The position numbers and the translations under genes are program-made. A stretch of DNA of 64,000 nt from Pleionea sediminis (GTDB lineage Bacteria; Pseudomonadota; Gammaproteobacteria; Enterobacterales; Kangiellaceae): contig NZ_SUNB01000001.1 in NCBI RefSeq assembly GCF_007570825.1, forward strand, positions 682,001 through 746,000, written 5' to 3'. Below are positions 53,601-62,446 of the stretch, piece by piece; within the stretch, counting starts at the first letter, position 1; the number at the start of each line of letters is the position of its first letter. Below the pieces are notes generated by a model. It was not told where the DNA came from, did not search any database, and saw only the letters and a program-made list of their open reading frames with translations.

Positions 53601-54425
53601 GGACCAAAAGCTGGCGGTCCGCACTATCTTCCTCGCCTCCTTAAAGAAAAAGCCACACCAAAAGAAATCATTAATGAAGCGATATTTGAAGATAAAGCAT
53701 TGGCTAGTGATGAAGCCGCACAAAAAGAAGCCGACGCACTAATGAAAAATTCATTGAGTGTTGAGTCGACTTGGCGTTTGACCAATTTGAATGACCGCAT
53801 TTCGGCCGCAAGACAATTGCTGGCAAAAATAGCAACGGTTGAAATTGTTGACGAATTAGCAGACGACTTAAATAGAACTCTGGCAAATGCACGAGATCAA
53901 TTGATTAACATTGAAAAGAAACTGAAAAAGCCAATGCAACTTCCAGGGCCGACGGGAGAAAGTAACCTGCTATACATGGAGCCCAGGGGAATTCTGGTTT
54001 GTTTCGCAGATAAAGATGTTACTTTCGAATATTGGGCATTGTCGATCGTTAATGCATTAGCAACAGGAAATACGGTTGTCTCTGTTGTTTCAGATTTGTT
54101 CTACGAAGAAGCTCTCGCATTTCGTGACAAGTTTATTTCAACGGGAGCTCCTGAACATGTCTTACAAGTGGCGCGTTTGAAACACTTAGATGCATTGCTG
54201 GTTAATGAACATCTGGCAGGGGTAGTCGTTGATAGTAATAGTGATCGCAGTGCTTATTTTGCTCGAAAGCTATCCGACCGAACAGGAGCTATATTACCGG
54301 TTATAACAGCAGAGTACGCTGATAACCTGATTCATCGTTTACTGACAGAAAAAACAGTCAGTATCGATACAACAGCTTCGGGTGGAAACACATCGCTCAT
54401 GACCATGGTTGAAGATGAAGAATAA
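50628..54425 (+). CDS. putA: Bifunctional proline dehydrogenase / L-glutamate-gamma-semialdehyde dehydrogenase
   Basis: This encodes 1265 residues. The proline dehydrogenase domain (about 100-500) shows KSPGISVKLSAIHPRYEF, MMVRLVKGAYWDTE and FATHNAYTASVI. The aldehyde dehydrogenase domain (about 550-1020) has ISPWNFPLAIF, AETGGQN (general-base Glu, about 783) and GQRCSALRVL (catalytic Cys, about 816). An aldehyde-dehydrogenase-like C-terminal domain follows. The protein oxidises proline to glutamate, feeding electrons to quinone via FAD and reducing NAD. It begins directly with the helical arm region and lacks the 50-residue ribbon-helix-helix DNA-binding domain of E. coli PutA, so it should not repress its own gene. 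GAGG precedes the ATG. A bidirectional terminator follows. Confidence 0.96.
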   Translation: MLFKDKLDTANPLRQRIRDFYRIDESQAVDLILPHAEVNMRARSRAWERARKMVLQIRREQEGHGGVDALLNEYSLSTEEGVVLMCLAEALLRVPDKETQDELIRDKLSKGQWTPHLGNSDSLFVNASSWGLLFTGNMVQYADKRKREHFGLLKKTLGRLGEPVIRRAMNIAMKVMGRQFVMGENIEDAVERAQEKEKKGYVYSYDMLGEGARTAKDAERYYQSYQDAIEVIGEAAKGRGPRKSPGISVKLSAIHPRYEFLKRERVMNEIPPKLKALCMLAKQYNIGLTVDAEESERLDISLDIIEAVFTDDDLGDWTGFGLAVQAYQKRSLYVIDWLKELTDKTGRKMMVRLVKGAYWDTEIKNTQMAGLDGFPVFTRKSSTDVCYHACANRLLDYRSTIYPQFATHNAYTASVILELAGDDKEGFEFQCLHGMGDTLYDQVVSEDKIQCRVYAPVGIHEDLLAYLVRRLLENGANSSFVNAIVDDRKPVEELLGDPVEKTQRLKVKFNSAILKPIELYGEERDNSKGLDLTDIPTINELKFICDRWLKENQYTKESLPPNTEPVLNPANHNEVIGYHIYDTTEQMEKKLDLAHQAFNSWSSVPVKERADLLRHVGDILERHMGELIALCIKEAGKVTQDGIDEVREAVDFCRYYAARAEELAEDDRLEPRGVVLCISPWNFPLAIFLGQIAAALATGNTVVAKPAEQTSLIARRTIELMHSVGIPENALQIVVAPGAAVGKALLPDERIRAVMFTGSTQTGTLISQILAARGGEQVPLIAETGGQNCMIVDSTALPEQVVDDIISSGFQSAGQRCSALRVLYLQEDIADTVIEMLTGAMRELTVGDPAMLDTDIGPVIDSKAMSRLNEHKSYMEENGKLLFKCKVNDGEDLGTFFVPHLYEIDNINVLKEEVFGPCVHVIRYKSKNIENIIHEINSTGFGLTMGIHSRIEERANELARLSRAGNVYINRNMIGAIVGVQPFGGRGLSGTGPKAGGPHYLPRLLKEKATPKEIINEAIFEDKALASDEAAQKEADALMKNSLSVESTWRLTNLNDRISAARQLLAKIATVEIVDELADDLNRTLANARDQLINIEKKLKKPMQLPGPTGESNLLYMEPRGILVCFADKDVTFEYWALSIVNALATGNTVVSVVSDLFYEEALAFRDKFISTGAPEHVLQVARLKHLDALLVNEHLAGVVVDSNSDRSAYFARKLSDRTGAILPVITAEYADNLIHRLLTEKTVSIDTTASGGNTSLMTMVEDEE

Positions 54426-54445
54426 AATTAGTTTTATTCACTCAT

Positions 54446-54473
54446 AAAAAAAGCGGCTTTTGCCGCTTTTTTT
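54446..54473. terminator. Bidirectional intrinsic terminator
   Basis: A7-GCGGC, TTTT loop, GCCGC-T7 lies between the convergent putA and halogenase genes, so it can stop transcription from both sides. Confidence 0.88.
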
Positions 54474-54498
54474 ATATCATATATTTAGTGTATGAAAT

Positions 54499-56001
54499 TT
54501 AATGTTCAACGGCTTCCATTTGGCTTCGATAATTTAATGCACAACGTTGAATGAAGTCGATCTGATGGTCTATATCAACTTTCTGAAACTTTCCTAATGG
54601 CGCCAGATCAGATTTAATTGGCGGTAAAAATCCATAGCCCGCTAACAAAATACGCCATGAATCGATAGGAAAGAAATGCCCTATACCCTGTTGTTCAATT
54701 TCTTCGTCAAGATCATGCTTTAAACCACCCGTCCAGCTATTTAAGATACGAATTAATGACTCCGACAATTTTTGATTACTTGCATTGGCACGCCAATATT
54801 CAGTATCTGTACGAGAATTTAAACGATAGTGAGCAACAATGTAATCTCGCACACCTTCAAATCTTCGATTCATCAGCTGATTAAACTTATCTCGATTTTG
54901 ATCGGTAAAGTTTCCTTCTTCACAGTTAAGCATAAATTCCTGAATTGTCACTTGAACTAAATGTAATGCAGTTGCTTCTAGTGGCTCAATGAATCCTTGC
55001 GACAACCCAACACCTAAACAATTTTTAAACCAGTGATGTGCCGTTCTTCCAACTTTCATTTTTAAATGTCGAACTTCAACATCAGAATCTAACAAGTCTA
55101 ACTTCTGTCGCAACTCTGTTTCCGCATCATCGGCAGAGCAAAAGCTGCTACTGTAAACATATCCATTACCTGTTCTTGAAGTTAATGGAATATCCCAGGC
55201 CCAACCGTGTTTCATCGCTGTACTTATCGTTTGCGAATTCAAACTATCGCCACGCGGCGTTGGCATAACAACAGCCGAATCATTAAATAAGTTTTCAGAA
55301 AATGGAACAAAATCAACGCCTAATGTTTTTTGCAATAAAACACTGCTAAAACCTGAGCAATCGATGTATAAGTCGCCAGATATTGAATCGCCTTCAGCAA
55401 ACGATAATGAACGGATATTTCCTTGCTCATCAAGGTGAGCTTGCTCAACCTTTCGTTGTAAATGTTTAACACCGCGTTCAACAGCTACCTTACATAAAAA
55501 TTCACCCAGCAATCCAGAATCGAAGTGATAGCCATAGAAATTTAAAAAAGGAAAAGAGTGATTCGCAATTGGCGAGAGTTGGTGATTTGACAAATAAGAC
55601 TGTAAAAAAAACTTATCAGGATGAACATCGACATCATGACCGAACCGTCTTAAGCGACAACTGTGCGCAAAACGTGACGACGAAAACGCATCAACTTCAC
55701 AAGGAAAAGGATGACAGTATTTTTCAAAGCCTGGTTTGGTTGACCACCCAGCAAAAGTAATTCCTGCTTTGTAAGTCGCGTGGCATTCAGGCATCCATTT
55801 TGATTCCGGAATATCCATATCATGAAAAAAATTTTGCATCGATGGTGTAGAGCCCTCGCCAACGCCAACAATTCCTATGTCAGGCGATTCGACAAGAGTG
55901 ACACTGATGCCTTTGTCTTTCCATTTCTTAATGAGATAATTGGCAGCCATCCATCCAGCGGTTCCGCCACCAAGAATCACAACACTTTTATAAGGCTTCA
56001 T
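54499..56001 (-). CDS. Flavin-dependent tryptophan halogenase family protein
   Basis: This encodes 500 residues, the usual length. The N-terminal FAD motif is VVILGGGTAGWMAANYLIKK (about residues 7-26), followed by VGVGEGSTPSM. The catalytic lysine is in TYKAGITFAGW (Lys78). The family signature WxWxIP is present as WAWDIP (near 266). It should use reduced FAD, oxygen and halide in the cytoplasm. In marine gammaproteobacteria many such genes sit beside TonB receptors with no known tryptophan product, so the substrate is open, perhaps an aromatic or other imported compound. No flavin reductase gene is nearby. It is divergent from the TonB-dependent receptor gene with a 446-base shared upstream region. 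Confidence 0.9.
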   Translation of the reverse strand: MKPYKSVVILGGGTAGWMAANYLIKKWKDKGISVTLVESPDIGIVGVGEGSTPSMQNFFHDMDIPESKWMPECHATYKAGITFAGWSTKPGFEKYCHPFPCEVDAFSSSRFAHSCRLRRFGHDVDVHPDKFFLQSYLSNHQLSPIANHSFPFLNFYGYHFDSGLLGEFLCKVAVERGVKHLQRKVEQAHLDEQGNIRSLSFAEGDSISGDLYIDCSGFSSVLLQKTLGVDFVPFSENLFNDSAVVMPTPRGDSLNSQTISTAMKHGWAWDIPLTSRTGNGYVYSSSFCSADDAETELRQKLDLLDSDVEVRHLKMKVGRTAHHWFKNCLGVGLSQGFIEPLEATALHLVQVTIQEFMLNCEEGNFTDQNRDKFNQLMNRRFEGVRDYIVAHYRLNSRTDTEYWRANASNQKLSESLIRILNSWTGGLKHDLDEEIEQQGIGHFFPIDSWRILLAGYGFLPPIKSDLAPLGKFQKVDIDHQIDFIQRCALNYRSQMEAVEH

Positions 56002-56447
56002 GTTTACTGCTATTTATAGTTTCACTTCATATTGCGTGTCCTGATTATTCACACTTTCGCAACAGGAAGCAACCCGGATATCTCAATTAAAAATCAACGC
56101 TCTTTTTCGGTGCCCAAAAAACTTACGTGCCCAAATCTTGTATCAATATGGTGCACTACAACACAACAAGTTTTTAACAAAAAATAAAAAAGAAAGAAAA
56201 GTACTTGTATGATCGAGTAAAGGTTAATGATTGAAGAGAATAAAACTCAAAAAAGGATAGTGTAAACGGCTCATTAAAAGTAGCAGAAAAAACTCAAAAA
56301 TCAAATTCATCATGTACATTAACTGCGATTTCTGATAAATGTATGCCGTTCCAAAAATAAGTGGAGCAATAAAACAAAGAAAACAAAACGCAAATCGAGT
56401 TTAAACTCGGACGCGTGAAGTCATAAAACTAAAAAAAGGGTTATGTT
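56002..56447. promoter_or_regulatory. Divergent regulatory region with a 14-bp palindrome
   Basis: This 446-base AT-rich region separates the halogenase (left) and TonB receptor (right) genes and holds no credible frame. A perfect palindrome CGAGTTTAAACTCG at 56396-56409, 39 bases before the receptor ATG, is a good operator candidate. No known regulator consensus is recognised. Confidence 0.6.
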
Positions 56448-59400
56448 ATGATGACCAAGACAGAGAAGTTTAAGCAGTCTACTATACGGGGTGCAGTAAG
56501 AACCGCTATTGCACTCAGCATAGCAGGTGCCGGAATATCACAACCAGCATTCGCTGCAGAAGAAGATGAAGAAGCAAAAAGCGAAAAAGTTGTCGTCACT
56601 GGATCGCGTATCCGTCGTGATGAATTCGCTAGCCCCTCCCCAATTCAAATAATCAAAACTGAAGATGCAAAAAAGCAAGGTATCACCAACATTGCCGACA
56701 TGCTTCAGCAAGCGACCGTTGTTAACGGTGCGCAAATTGATGAAACAATCAATACCAACTCAGGTAACTCAAATGCGACGGAAGCACCTCCAGCAGGTGG
56801 TGTTGGATCGCAAAACGTTGGTTTACGTGGGTTAGGTGCAGAAAGAACACTTATTTTGGTTAACGGTCGTCGACTCGGTGCCTCTGGTGTACGTGGTGCG
56901 CCATCACAGCCCGACTTAAGCTTGATTCCATTCGAAATGGTTGATCGAGTTGAAATCCTTTCCGATTCTGCATCAGCAGTTTACGGTGCCGACGCCGTTG
57001 CTGGTGTTGTTAACATTATCTTAAAAGATTCTGTTGAAGGTATGAACTTCGATGCATCTTTCAGCATGCCTGATGACACAGGTGGCGAAGAGCGTCAATT
57101 CTCTATCGTAACGGGTGGACAAGGCGAGCGTTCAAGCTACATTTTCGGTGCAGAGTTCTACAAACGTCAACGAATCTCGTTGGGCGAGCGTGAAAACTGT
57201 ATCAACACTCGACGTATCGACGCTGAAACTGGACAAGTTTACAGCTACTGCCGAAACGGTTTCCCCGATAACGTTGCTATCATCCCTGGCGCAACCAGCA
57301 ATGATTGGGCTTGGTTTACACCTGGCATCAGCGGTTCGGCATTCGATGGCGACGGCGCTGTTGTTCCTAACTGGAGTGAGTCAAACGATATCCCTGAGCC
57401 AGCAGAAGGCTGGGGTGGCGGTGCTGACTTCTTGATCGACGATCAAGTGGGCTTTGACCGTTTCCGTTTGAATCCTGCTTACAGTGACGTAGGTGGACGA
57501 CTACGTGGTGACCTGGTTCAACCAGTAACTCGTTTCTCATTAGTGACTAGCGGAACTTACGCTCCAGAGTGGGGTGAAGAGTCATCAACAGAAATTTTCT
57601 ACGATGCCATGTATTTCCATCGTAGCTTGACCAACAAAGCTGCGATTGAGCAAATCTACCCAGAAGTACCTGGCATGATTCCTCAAGAAAACGGTCAAGG
57701 TGGTTTATTATTGAACCCTGACGGTTCTTTGCAGTTGTTCAACAACCCAATGAATCCATTCAACGGCTTAAACGCACTGCCAGTTATCACACTCGATGAC
57801 TACAGCCAAGATCGTGAAATTGAATTGGATCACTTCCGCGCAAGCATGGGTGCACGAGGCAACCTTCCTTTCCTAGAAGAAAAAGGTTGGATCTATGAAG
57901 CATCTGTTTCTTACGATCGAGGTGACGGTGTTGCCACTCAACCGATGATGAACGAAAACCATTTATCATTAGCGCTTGATACACTGCGTCTTGATCCAAA
58001 CGGTAACGTCACTTGTGGTTCGCAAATTTGGAACACAGACACCATTGGCGGCATCATCAAACTTCCAGACTGTGTACCAATTGATTTCTTCGCTCCTTCA
58101 CTATATACCTTCGGTGGTTCTTATGGTGGTAGTTTCGCGACTACAGAAGAGCGTGACTTCTTAATGGGTGAGCGTGTTAACCGTACCGTTGTTGAGCAAA
58201 CTTTATTCTCTGGTTTCGTCACCGGTGATTTATTCAACTTTGGTTCAGGTGGCACAGCAAGCATGGTAATCGGTGCTGACTACCGAAAAGACACCATCGA
58301 CTCACAAGTTGACTTCTTAGGTGCTAACGGCTTAATCGTTGCGGAAAACCCCGCGACTGAAGGCATCACTGCTGGAAGCCGAAGCGTGCAAGAATTCTAC
58401 ACTGAGATCAGCTTACCAATCTTGATTGGTGCTCCTGGTGCAGAAGAGTTAACACTTGATATCGCAGCACGTACCACTGACGAATCAAACTTCGGTCGTG
58501 AAAACACTGAGCGTGTACGTTTATTGTACTCCCCAGTAGATTGGATAAGCTTAAGTACTGCTTATGGTACTTCTTATCGTGCGCCTAACTTACGTGAACA
58601 GTTCCTTGGCGATCAGTTCAGTGGAGCTTCCGGCTTCGCCGATCCATGTAACGTAAATAACGCTGGCGACGGTTGGGACGGTGCAACTCAAACTTACGAT
58701 CCTGCATTGGATGAGCGAGAGCAACGCATCTTAGACAACTGTATCCTTCAAGGTGCAGACCCAACACAGTTAGGTTCACAAGGTACTACAACACTACCTG
58801 TCCGTACTGGTGGTAACGTATTTACTTTGGATCCAGAAACGGCTGAGCAGGTTACTTTCACATTGAAAGCAGCTCCAATTTCAAACGAAACAATGGAGTT
58901 TGACTTTGCTATCACTTACTTCGATATTGAAATCGAAAACACAGTTCAAAGCTTACCTGCAGGCACTATCTTGCAGCTTTGTTTGAACGGTGCTGATAAC
59001 TTAGCAAGTTCATTCTGTGATCAAGTCGGACCACGTGTTGGTACAGCAACAACAGCTTTCCCATCTTTCATCGATGCGTCATTCACTAACAGTGGTGCTG
59101 CAACTTCGAAAGGTTTTGATTTAAATACTCGATTCTCTTACTCTTTCGACGAGTTCATGGGTAACCCATTGAAAATCACCTGGTTAACTCAATGGACTAT
59201 TCAAGACGAGTTGACGCAAACTCTTATCAAAGACGAGAGTGCTTTAGCTCCTGAGAATCGTATCGGTACTGATGACTTGGTAGGCACTTTTGGTGCTCCA
59301 GAGAATCGTGCAGCAACTACTTTAGCATTTGAGTCTGGTGACTGGACATTAATCTATGCGGGTCGTTACGTTGATTCAACGTTTGCATTCATCCGTGATC

Positions 59401-59696
59401 CTTCAACTTCAACCTCTTCTTGCTTCCAACGTAATGCATTTGAAGAAACTGAAATTGTTGGTTCACCTGATGTTTACACCGACTGTCATGCAGAAGCAGC
59501 TTACTTCTCAGACATCTCGCTTAGCTGGAATCCTCAGCAAGACTTTAGCGTGACTATGGGTATTAGCAACTTCACTGACGAGCAGCCTGCACGTGTTGCA
59601 GCTGGTCTTGGTTCTGACCGAGCTGGCCGTATGGTTGGTACAGGTTATGAGCAAGTTGGTAAAGCTTACTTCTTAAACTTAAGCTACGACTTCTAA
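56448..59696 (+). CDS. TonB-dependent outer-membrane receptor
   Basis: This encodes 1082 residues. A signal peptide (about 1-35, ending PAFAA) is followed by an acidic stretch and a TonB-box-like EKVVVTG. The plug domain (about 50-190) has IADMLQQATVVNGAQ, VGLRGLGAERTLILVNGRR and the typical AVYGADAVAGVVNIILKD. The remaining ~890 residues are barrel strands and loops, ending in NLSYDF with a terminal Phe, as expected for outer-membrane assembly. Several loop Cys pairs occur. It should import a large or scarce substrate using TonB energy. Pairing with a divergent halogenase is a recurring arrangement in marine proteobacteria. Codon choice looks more biased than that of neighbours, suggesting strong expression. 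A terminator follows. Confidence 0.93.
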   Translation: MMTKTEKFKQSTIRGAVRTAIALSIAGAGISQPAFAAEEDEEAKSEKVVVTGSRIRRDEFASPSPIQIIKTEDAKKQGITNIADMLQQATVVNGAQIDETINTNSGNSNATEAPPAGGVGSQNVGLRGLGAERTLILVNGRRLGASGVRGAPSQPDLSLIPFEMVDRVEILSDSASAVYGADAVAGVVNIILKDSVEGMNFDASFSMPDDTGGEERQFSIVTGGQGERSSYIFGAEFYKRQRISLGERENCINTRRIDAETGQVYSYCRNGFPDNVAIIPGATSNDWAWFTPGISGSAFDGDGAVVPNWSESNDIPEPAEGWGGGADFLIDDQVGFDRFRLNPAYSDVGGRLRGDLVQPVTRFSLVTSGTYAPEWGEESSTEIFYDAMYFHRSLTNKAAIEQIYPEVPGMIPQENGQGGLLLNPDGSLQLFNNPMNPFNGLNALPVITLDDYSQDREIELDHFRASMGARGNLPFLEEKGWIYEASVSYDRGDGVATQPMMNENHLSLALDTLRLDPNGNVTCGSQIWNTDTIGGIIKLPDCVPIDFFAPSLYTFGGSYGGSFATTEERDFLMGERVNRTVVEQTLFSGFVTGDLFNFGSGGTASMVIGADYRKDTIDSQVDFLGANGLIVAENPATEGITAGSRSVQEFYTEISLPILIGAPGAEELTLDIAARTTDESNFGRENTERVRLLYSPVDWISLSTAYGTSYRAPNLREQFLGDQFSGASGFADPCNVNNAGDGWDGATQTYDPALDEREQRILDNCILQGADPTQLGSQGTTTLPVRTGGNVFTLDPETAEQVTFTLKAAPISNETMEFDFAITYFDIEIENTVQSLPAGTILQLCLNGADNLASSFCDQVGPRVGTATTAFPSFIDASFTNSGAATSKGFDLNTRFSYSFDEFMGNPLKITWLTQWTIQDELTQTLIKDESALAPENRIGTDDLVGTFGAPENRAATTLAFESGDWTLIYAGRYVDSTFAFIRDPSTSTSSCFQRNAFEETEIVGSPDVYTDCHAEAAYFSDISLSWNPQQDFSVTMGISNFTDEQPARVAAGLGSDRAGRMVGTGYEQVGKAYFLNLSYDF

Positions 59697-59722
59697 GTCA
59701 ATAGTTTAACGCTATAGAAGCT

Positions 59723-59753
59723 AAAACGGCGATGGCAACATCGCCGTTTTTTT
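59723..59753 (+). terminator. Intrinsic terminator
   Basis: ACGGCGATG-GCAA-CATCGCCGT with a tract of seven T, 27 bases after the TonB receptor stop. Confidence 0.9.
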
Positions 59754-59863
59754 GCGATAAAAAAAGGATTAATTGAATAAAGCGATTGCAACGATTGTTG
59801 TTTACCTCTGTTTTTTATAAGCTGTATTTATTACAGTGTACTCACACTCATAAGGAGGCAAAC

Positions 59864-60337
59864 ATGAAATCTATTGATATTGGAATTAACGAAAAAGATC
59901 GAATCCGTGTCGCTGACTCAATAAAAAAGCTATTAGCGGACAGTTACACCCTTTATCTACAGACTCATAACTTTCATTGGAATGTTACCGGGCCTCAATT
60001 CAGAGAGTTACATTTAATGTTCGAAGAGCACTACACCGAGCTCGCGGAAGCTGTTGATGAAATCGCTGAACGAATAAGAACCCTCGGCGTTGCAGCTCCG
60101 GGAACTTACAAAGCCTTTTCAGACTTAAGCTCGATAAAAGAAGTTGATGGTGTACCCAATGCAGAAGAAATGGTTGCCATTTTGACGGAAAGCCACGAGC
60201 AGGTCGTTAAAACGTGTCGAGATTCATTGAAAGTCGCTCAAGAGGCCGATGACGAATCGTCTATTGCCTTAATATCTGATCGGATGAGAGTGCACGAAAA
60301 GACGGCATGGATGTTGAGAGCTTCATTATCTCAATAA
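59864..60337 (+). CDS. dps: Dps/ferritin-like DNA-protection protein
   Basis: I start at the ATG at 59864 (157 residues) because of the excellent AAGGAGG 6 bases upstream; the frame is open further up. The Dps signature is clear: [21 protein letters not shown] (His ligand), then [20 protein letters not shown], which contains the inter-subunit ferroxidase Asp/Glu residues. The dodecamer would oxidise and store iron with hydrogen peroxide and may bind DNA. The N-terminus has a few Lys/Arg (NEKDRIR) that might serve binding. OxyR or sigma-S type control is usual for the family, but no site is seen. Followed by a hairpin terminator. Confidence 0.93.
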   Translation: MKSIDIGINEKDRIRVADSIKKLLADSYTLYLQTHNFHWNVTGPQFRELHLMFEEHYTELAEAVDEIAERIRTLGVAAPGTYKAFSDLSSIKEVDGVPNAEEMVAILTESHEQVVKTCRDSLKVAQEADDESSIALISDRMRVHEKTAWMLRASLSQ

Positions 60338-60358
60338 TCTCAGAACAGTAGGTTCAAA

Positions 60359-60391
60359 GAAGCGCAGACTTACTGCGCTTCATATCATTTT
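60359..60391 (+). terminator. Intrinsic terminator-like hairpin
   Basis: GAAGCGCAG (60359-60367) pairs with CTGCGCTTC (60373-60381) over 5 bases, followed by a T-rich ATATCATTTT. It lies 22 bases after dps. Confidence 0.6.
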
Positions 60392-60400
60392 GAGAATTAT

Positions 60401-60667
60401 ATGAAAAATCAGTTAGACATTCATAAAACACTGAAAATTTTTCAAACCATCATTAAACATGGATCCAAAATAGATAACAAACACCGATTAAATGGCGTGT
60501 TCGCTGACTCCGACTTTGATGGGTATACCATCGTCTTAACCGACGAAAAAGTTACATTAACCGTTTTCTTTCACAATAAATATCAAATCGACTCCCCCAA
60601 TAAACTCGCAGAACAGGAGTTTTTTCAAAAACTCGATGCGATTCACTCACAAACATTTGATGCATAA
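60401..60667 (+). CDS. Small DUF3081-like protein
   Basis: This encodes 88 residues, cytosolic. Features: IHKTLKIFQTIIKHGSK helix, SDFDGYTIVLTDEKVTLTVF strands, and FHNKYQID. The SDFDGYT and LTVFFHNKY pattern matches my memory of the DUF3081 family found in Vibrio, Shewanella and relatives, whose function is unknown. The ATG follows the terminator region of dps, with GAG about 10 bases upstream. It converges with modC, 14 bases away. Confidence 0.7.
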   Translation: MKNQLDIHKTLKIFQTIIKHGSKIDNKHRLNGVFADSDFDGYTIVLTDEKVTLTVFFHNKYQIDSPNKLAEQEFFQKLDAIHSQTFDA

Positions 60668-60681
60668 CTTTTAATTACGGC

Positions 60682-61773
60682 TTAACTCACAACCGCAGCC
60701 GACTTAATATTAACCCAGACAGAACTACCCATCTTTAATGACATATCATTAATTGATTTTTTTGTAACTCTGGCGAGCATTCGGTCAGAGCCCACTCTAA
60801 TAGAAACCAAGCTTAATGCAGGATGAAAGTCTTTAGACAATGAGTCGACGACACCCTCAAGTTGATTAACAATACTAGAATCAGGTGTCTTGGTTAACGA
60901 TAAACTCACATCACTCGCTTTTATCCTTAACCGAATATTTTGCTTGATGGTTAAATCTGAACTTTTTATCCACAACAAATTATCACCAAATTGAATACCA
61001 GCTAACATCCATTGGTCATCAAGTCGAGTTACTTCACCAGAAATAACACTTCCAGCCTCCTCTTCAAGTCGAGCAGCAATCGCTGGTTCAGTAAGGACAT
61101 CAACTAGCTTACCGCTAGAGACAAGCTGCCCTTGGTCCATATAAATTATGTCATCAGCGATTTCACACACTTCATCGATAGAGTGACTAACATAAATAAT
61201 AGGAACACCCAATTTTTTAACGGAAGTTACATAGCGCAAGAATCGTTTCTTAGCATGGTAATCCAATGACGCTAAGGGTTCGTCCATTAATATTAAGTCA
61301 GGAGCACTCAACAAAGCCCGAGCAATTGCGACACGTTGTTTTTCACCGCCAGAAAGTTCTTCCGGAAATTTTGAAAGTAATGCCGATATTCCTAACACAT
61401 CGATAATTGTTTTCCGCTCAATAATCGCTGCTCTTTTTGAGCGCTTTTCAGCGAATACCAAGTTCCGCTCTACGTCTAAATGAGAGAATAAACTGGGCTC
61501 CTGGAAAACATAACCAATCGCACGAGAATGGGTTGCGACAGTTTCTCGATTGTCTTTCCATACTTGCCGTTTGAAGGAAAGCCGCCCTTCAAAAGACTCT
61601 AAGCCAGCAATACACCGCAATAATGTTGTTTTGCCACAACCCGAATGACCAAACACCGCTGTCACTCCAGACGATGCAACCTCACATGAAACATCCAATA
61701 AAAACTTTGGAAATTGCTTTTTTACTTTTAAACTTAAGCCTGCGGCAAACATTATTTTACTTTGCCCCACCAA
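60682..61773 (-). CDS. modC: Molybdate ABC transporter ATP-binding protein
   Basis: This encodes 363 residues. Walker A GHSGCGKTT (42-50), signature LSGGEKQR and Walker B LILMDEP are intact, with the H-loop His in YVSHSIDE. The C-terminal ~130 residues carry a MOP/TOBE-type molybdate-binding region (IRLRIKASDVSLSL, then two short beta units). It powers import of molybdate (or tungstate) through ModB in the inner membrane. The first 17 bases overlap the end of modB, so they are translated from one transcript in the order A-B-C. Mod operons are normally repressed by ModE when molybdate is plentiful; no site was identified. Confidence 0.93.
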   Translation of the reverse strand: MVGQSKIMFAAGLSLKVKKQFPKFLLDVSCEVASSGVTAVFGHSGCGKTTLLRCIAGLESFEGRLSFKRQVWKDNRETVATHSRAIGYVFQEPSLFSHLDVERNLVFAEKRSKRAAIIERKTIIDVLGISALLSKFPEELSGGEKQRVAIARALLSAPDLILMDEPLASLDYHAKKRFLRYVTSVKKLGVPIIYVSHSIDEVCEIADDIIYMDQGQLVSSGKLVDVLTEPAIAARLEEEAGSVISGEVTRLDDQWMLAGIQFGDNLLWIKSSDLTIKQNIRLRIKASDVSLSLTKTPDSSIVNQLEGVVDSLSKDFHPALSLVSIRVGSDRMLARVTKKSINDMSLKMGSSVWVNIKSAAVVS

Positions 61774-62446
61774 ATACAGAAACTTCTCGATTGAAAAAAG
61801 ACAATCCCATTAGTATTAAAAATGCAGAAACAATCATAATGGCGGACAGCCAGTGTGCTGCCGCATAGTTTAATGATTCAACATGATCGTATATTTGAAC
61901 AGAAATCACACGTGTTGCTCCAGGTATATTTCCACCCACCATTAGAATGACACCAAACTCTCCCAGCGTATGTGCAAAGCCCAAAATGGACGCCGTTAAA
62001 AATCCTTTTTTTGACAAAGGAACAACAATAGAAAAAAAAGTGTCGAACGGTGATGCACCTAATGTAGCAGCGACTTCCCTAGGTCGTTTACCGATACTTT
62101 GAAAAGTATTCTGTAGAGGCTGAACAACAAAGGGCAAAGAATAAAAAATTGAAGCTATAACAATACCCGAAAATGTAAATGGTAATGTGCCGAGTCCCAG
62201 GCTTTGTGTTACTTGACCAACAAAACCATCTGGCGACATTAGCATTAATAAATAGAAACCAATTACCGTGGGGGGCAATACAAGAGGTAAAGCAATAAGC
62301 GCTTCAAAAATACTTTTTAATCGACAGGTAGTCGTTGCTAACCACCAGGCAATTGGCGTTCCAATGAGTAACAATAAGACAACAACTGTGACGGCTAATT
62401 TTATTGTTAATCCAATAGCGAGCCAATCATCAGGACTGAGCATCAT
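61757..62446 (-). CDS. modB: Molybdate ABC transporter permease
   Basis: This encodes 229 residues with five to six hydrophobic helices and the binding-protein-dependent permease loop EVAATLGASPFDTFFSIVVP (the coupling EAA motif), then GEFGVILMVGGNIPGATRV, typical of ModB. It forms the homodimeric inner-membrane channel for molybdate. Its start overlaps the modA stop by four bases (ATGA), and modC overlaps its end, so all three are tightly coupled. Confidence 0.93.
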   Translation of the reverse strand: MMLSPDDWLAIGLTIKLAVTVVVLLLLIGTPIAWWLATTTCRLKSIFEALIALPLVLPPTVIGFYLLMLMSPDGFVGQVTQSLGLGTLPFTFSGIVIASIFYSLPFVVQPLQNTFQSIGKRPREVAATLGASPFDTFFSIVVPLSKKGFLTASILGFAHTLGEFGVILMVGGNIPGATRVISVQIYDHVESLNYAAAHWLSAIMIVSAFLILMGLSFFNREVSVFGGAK

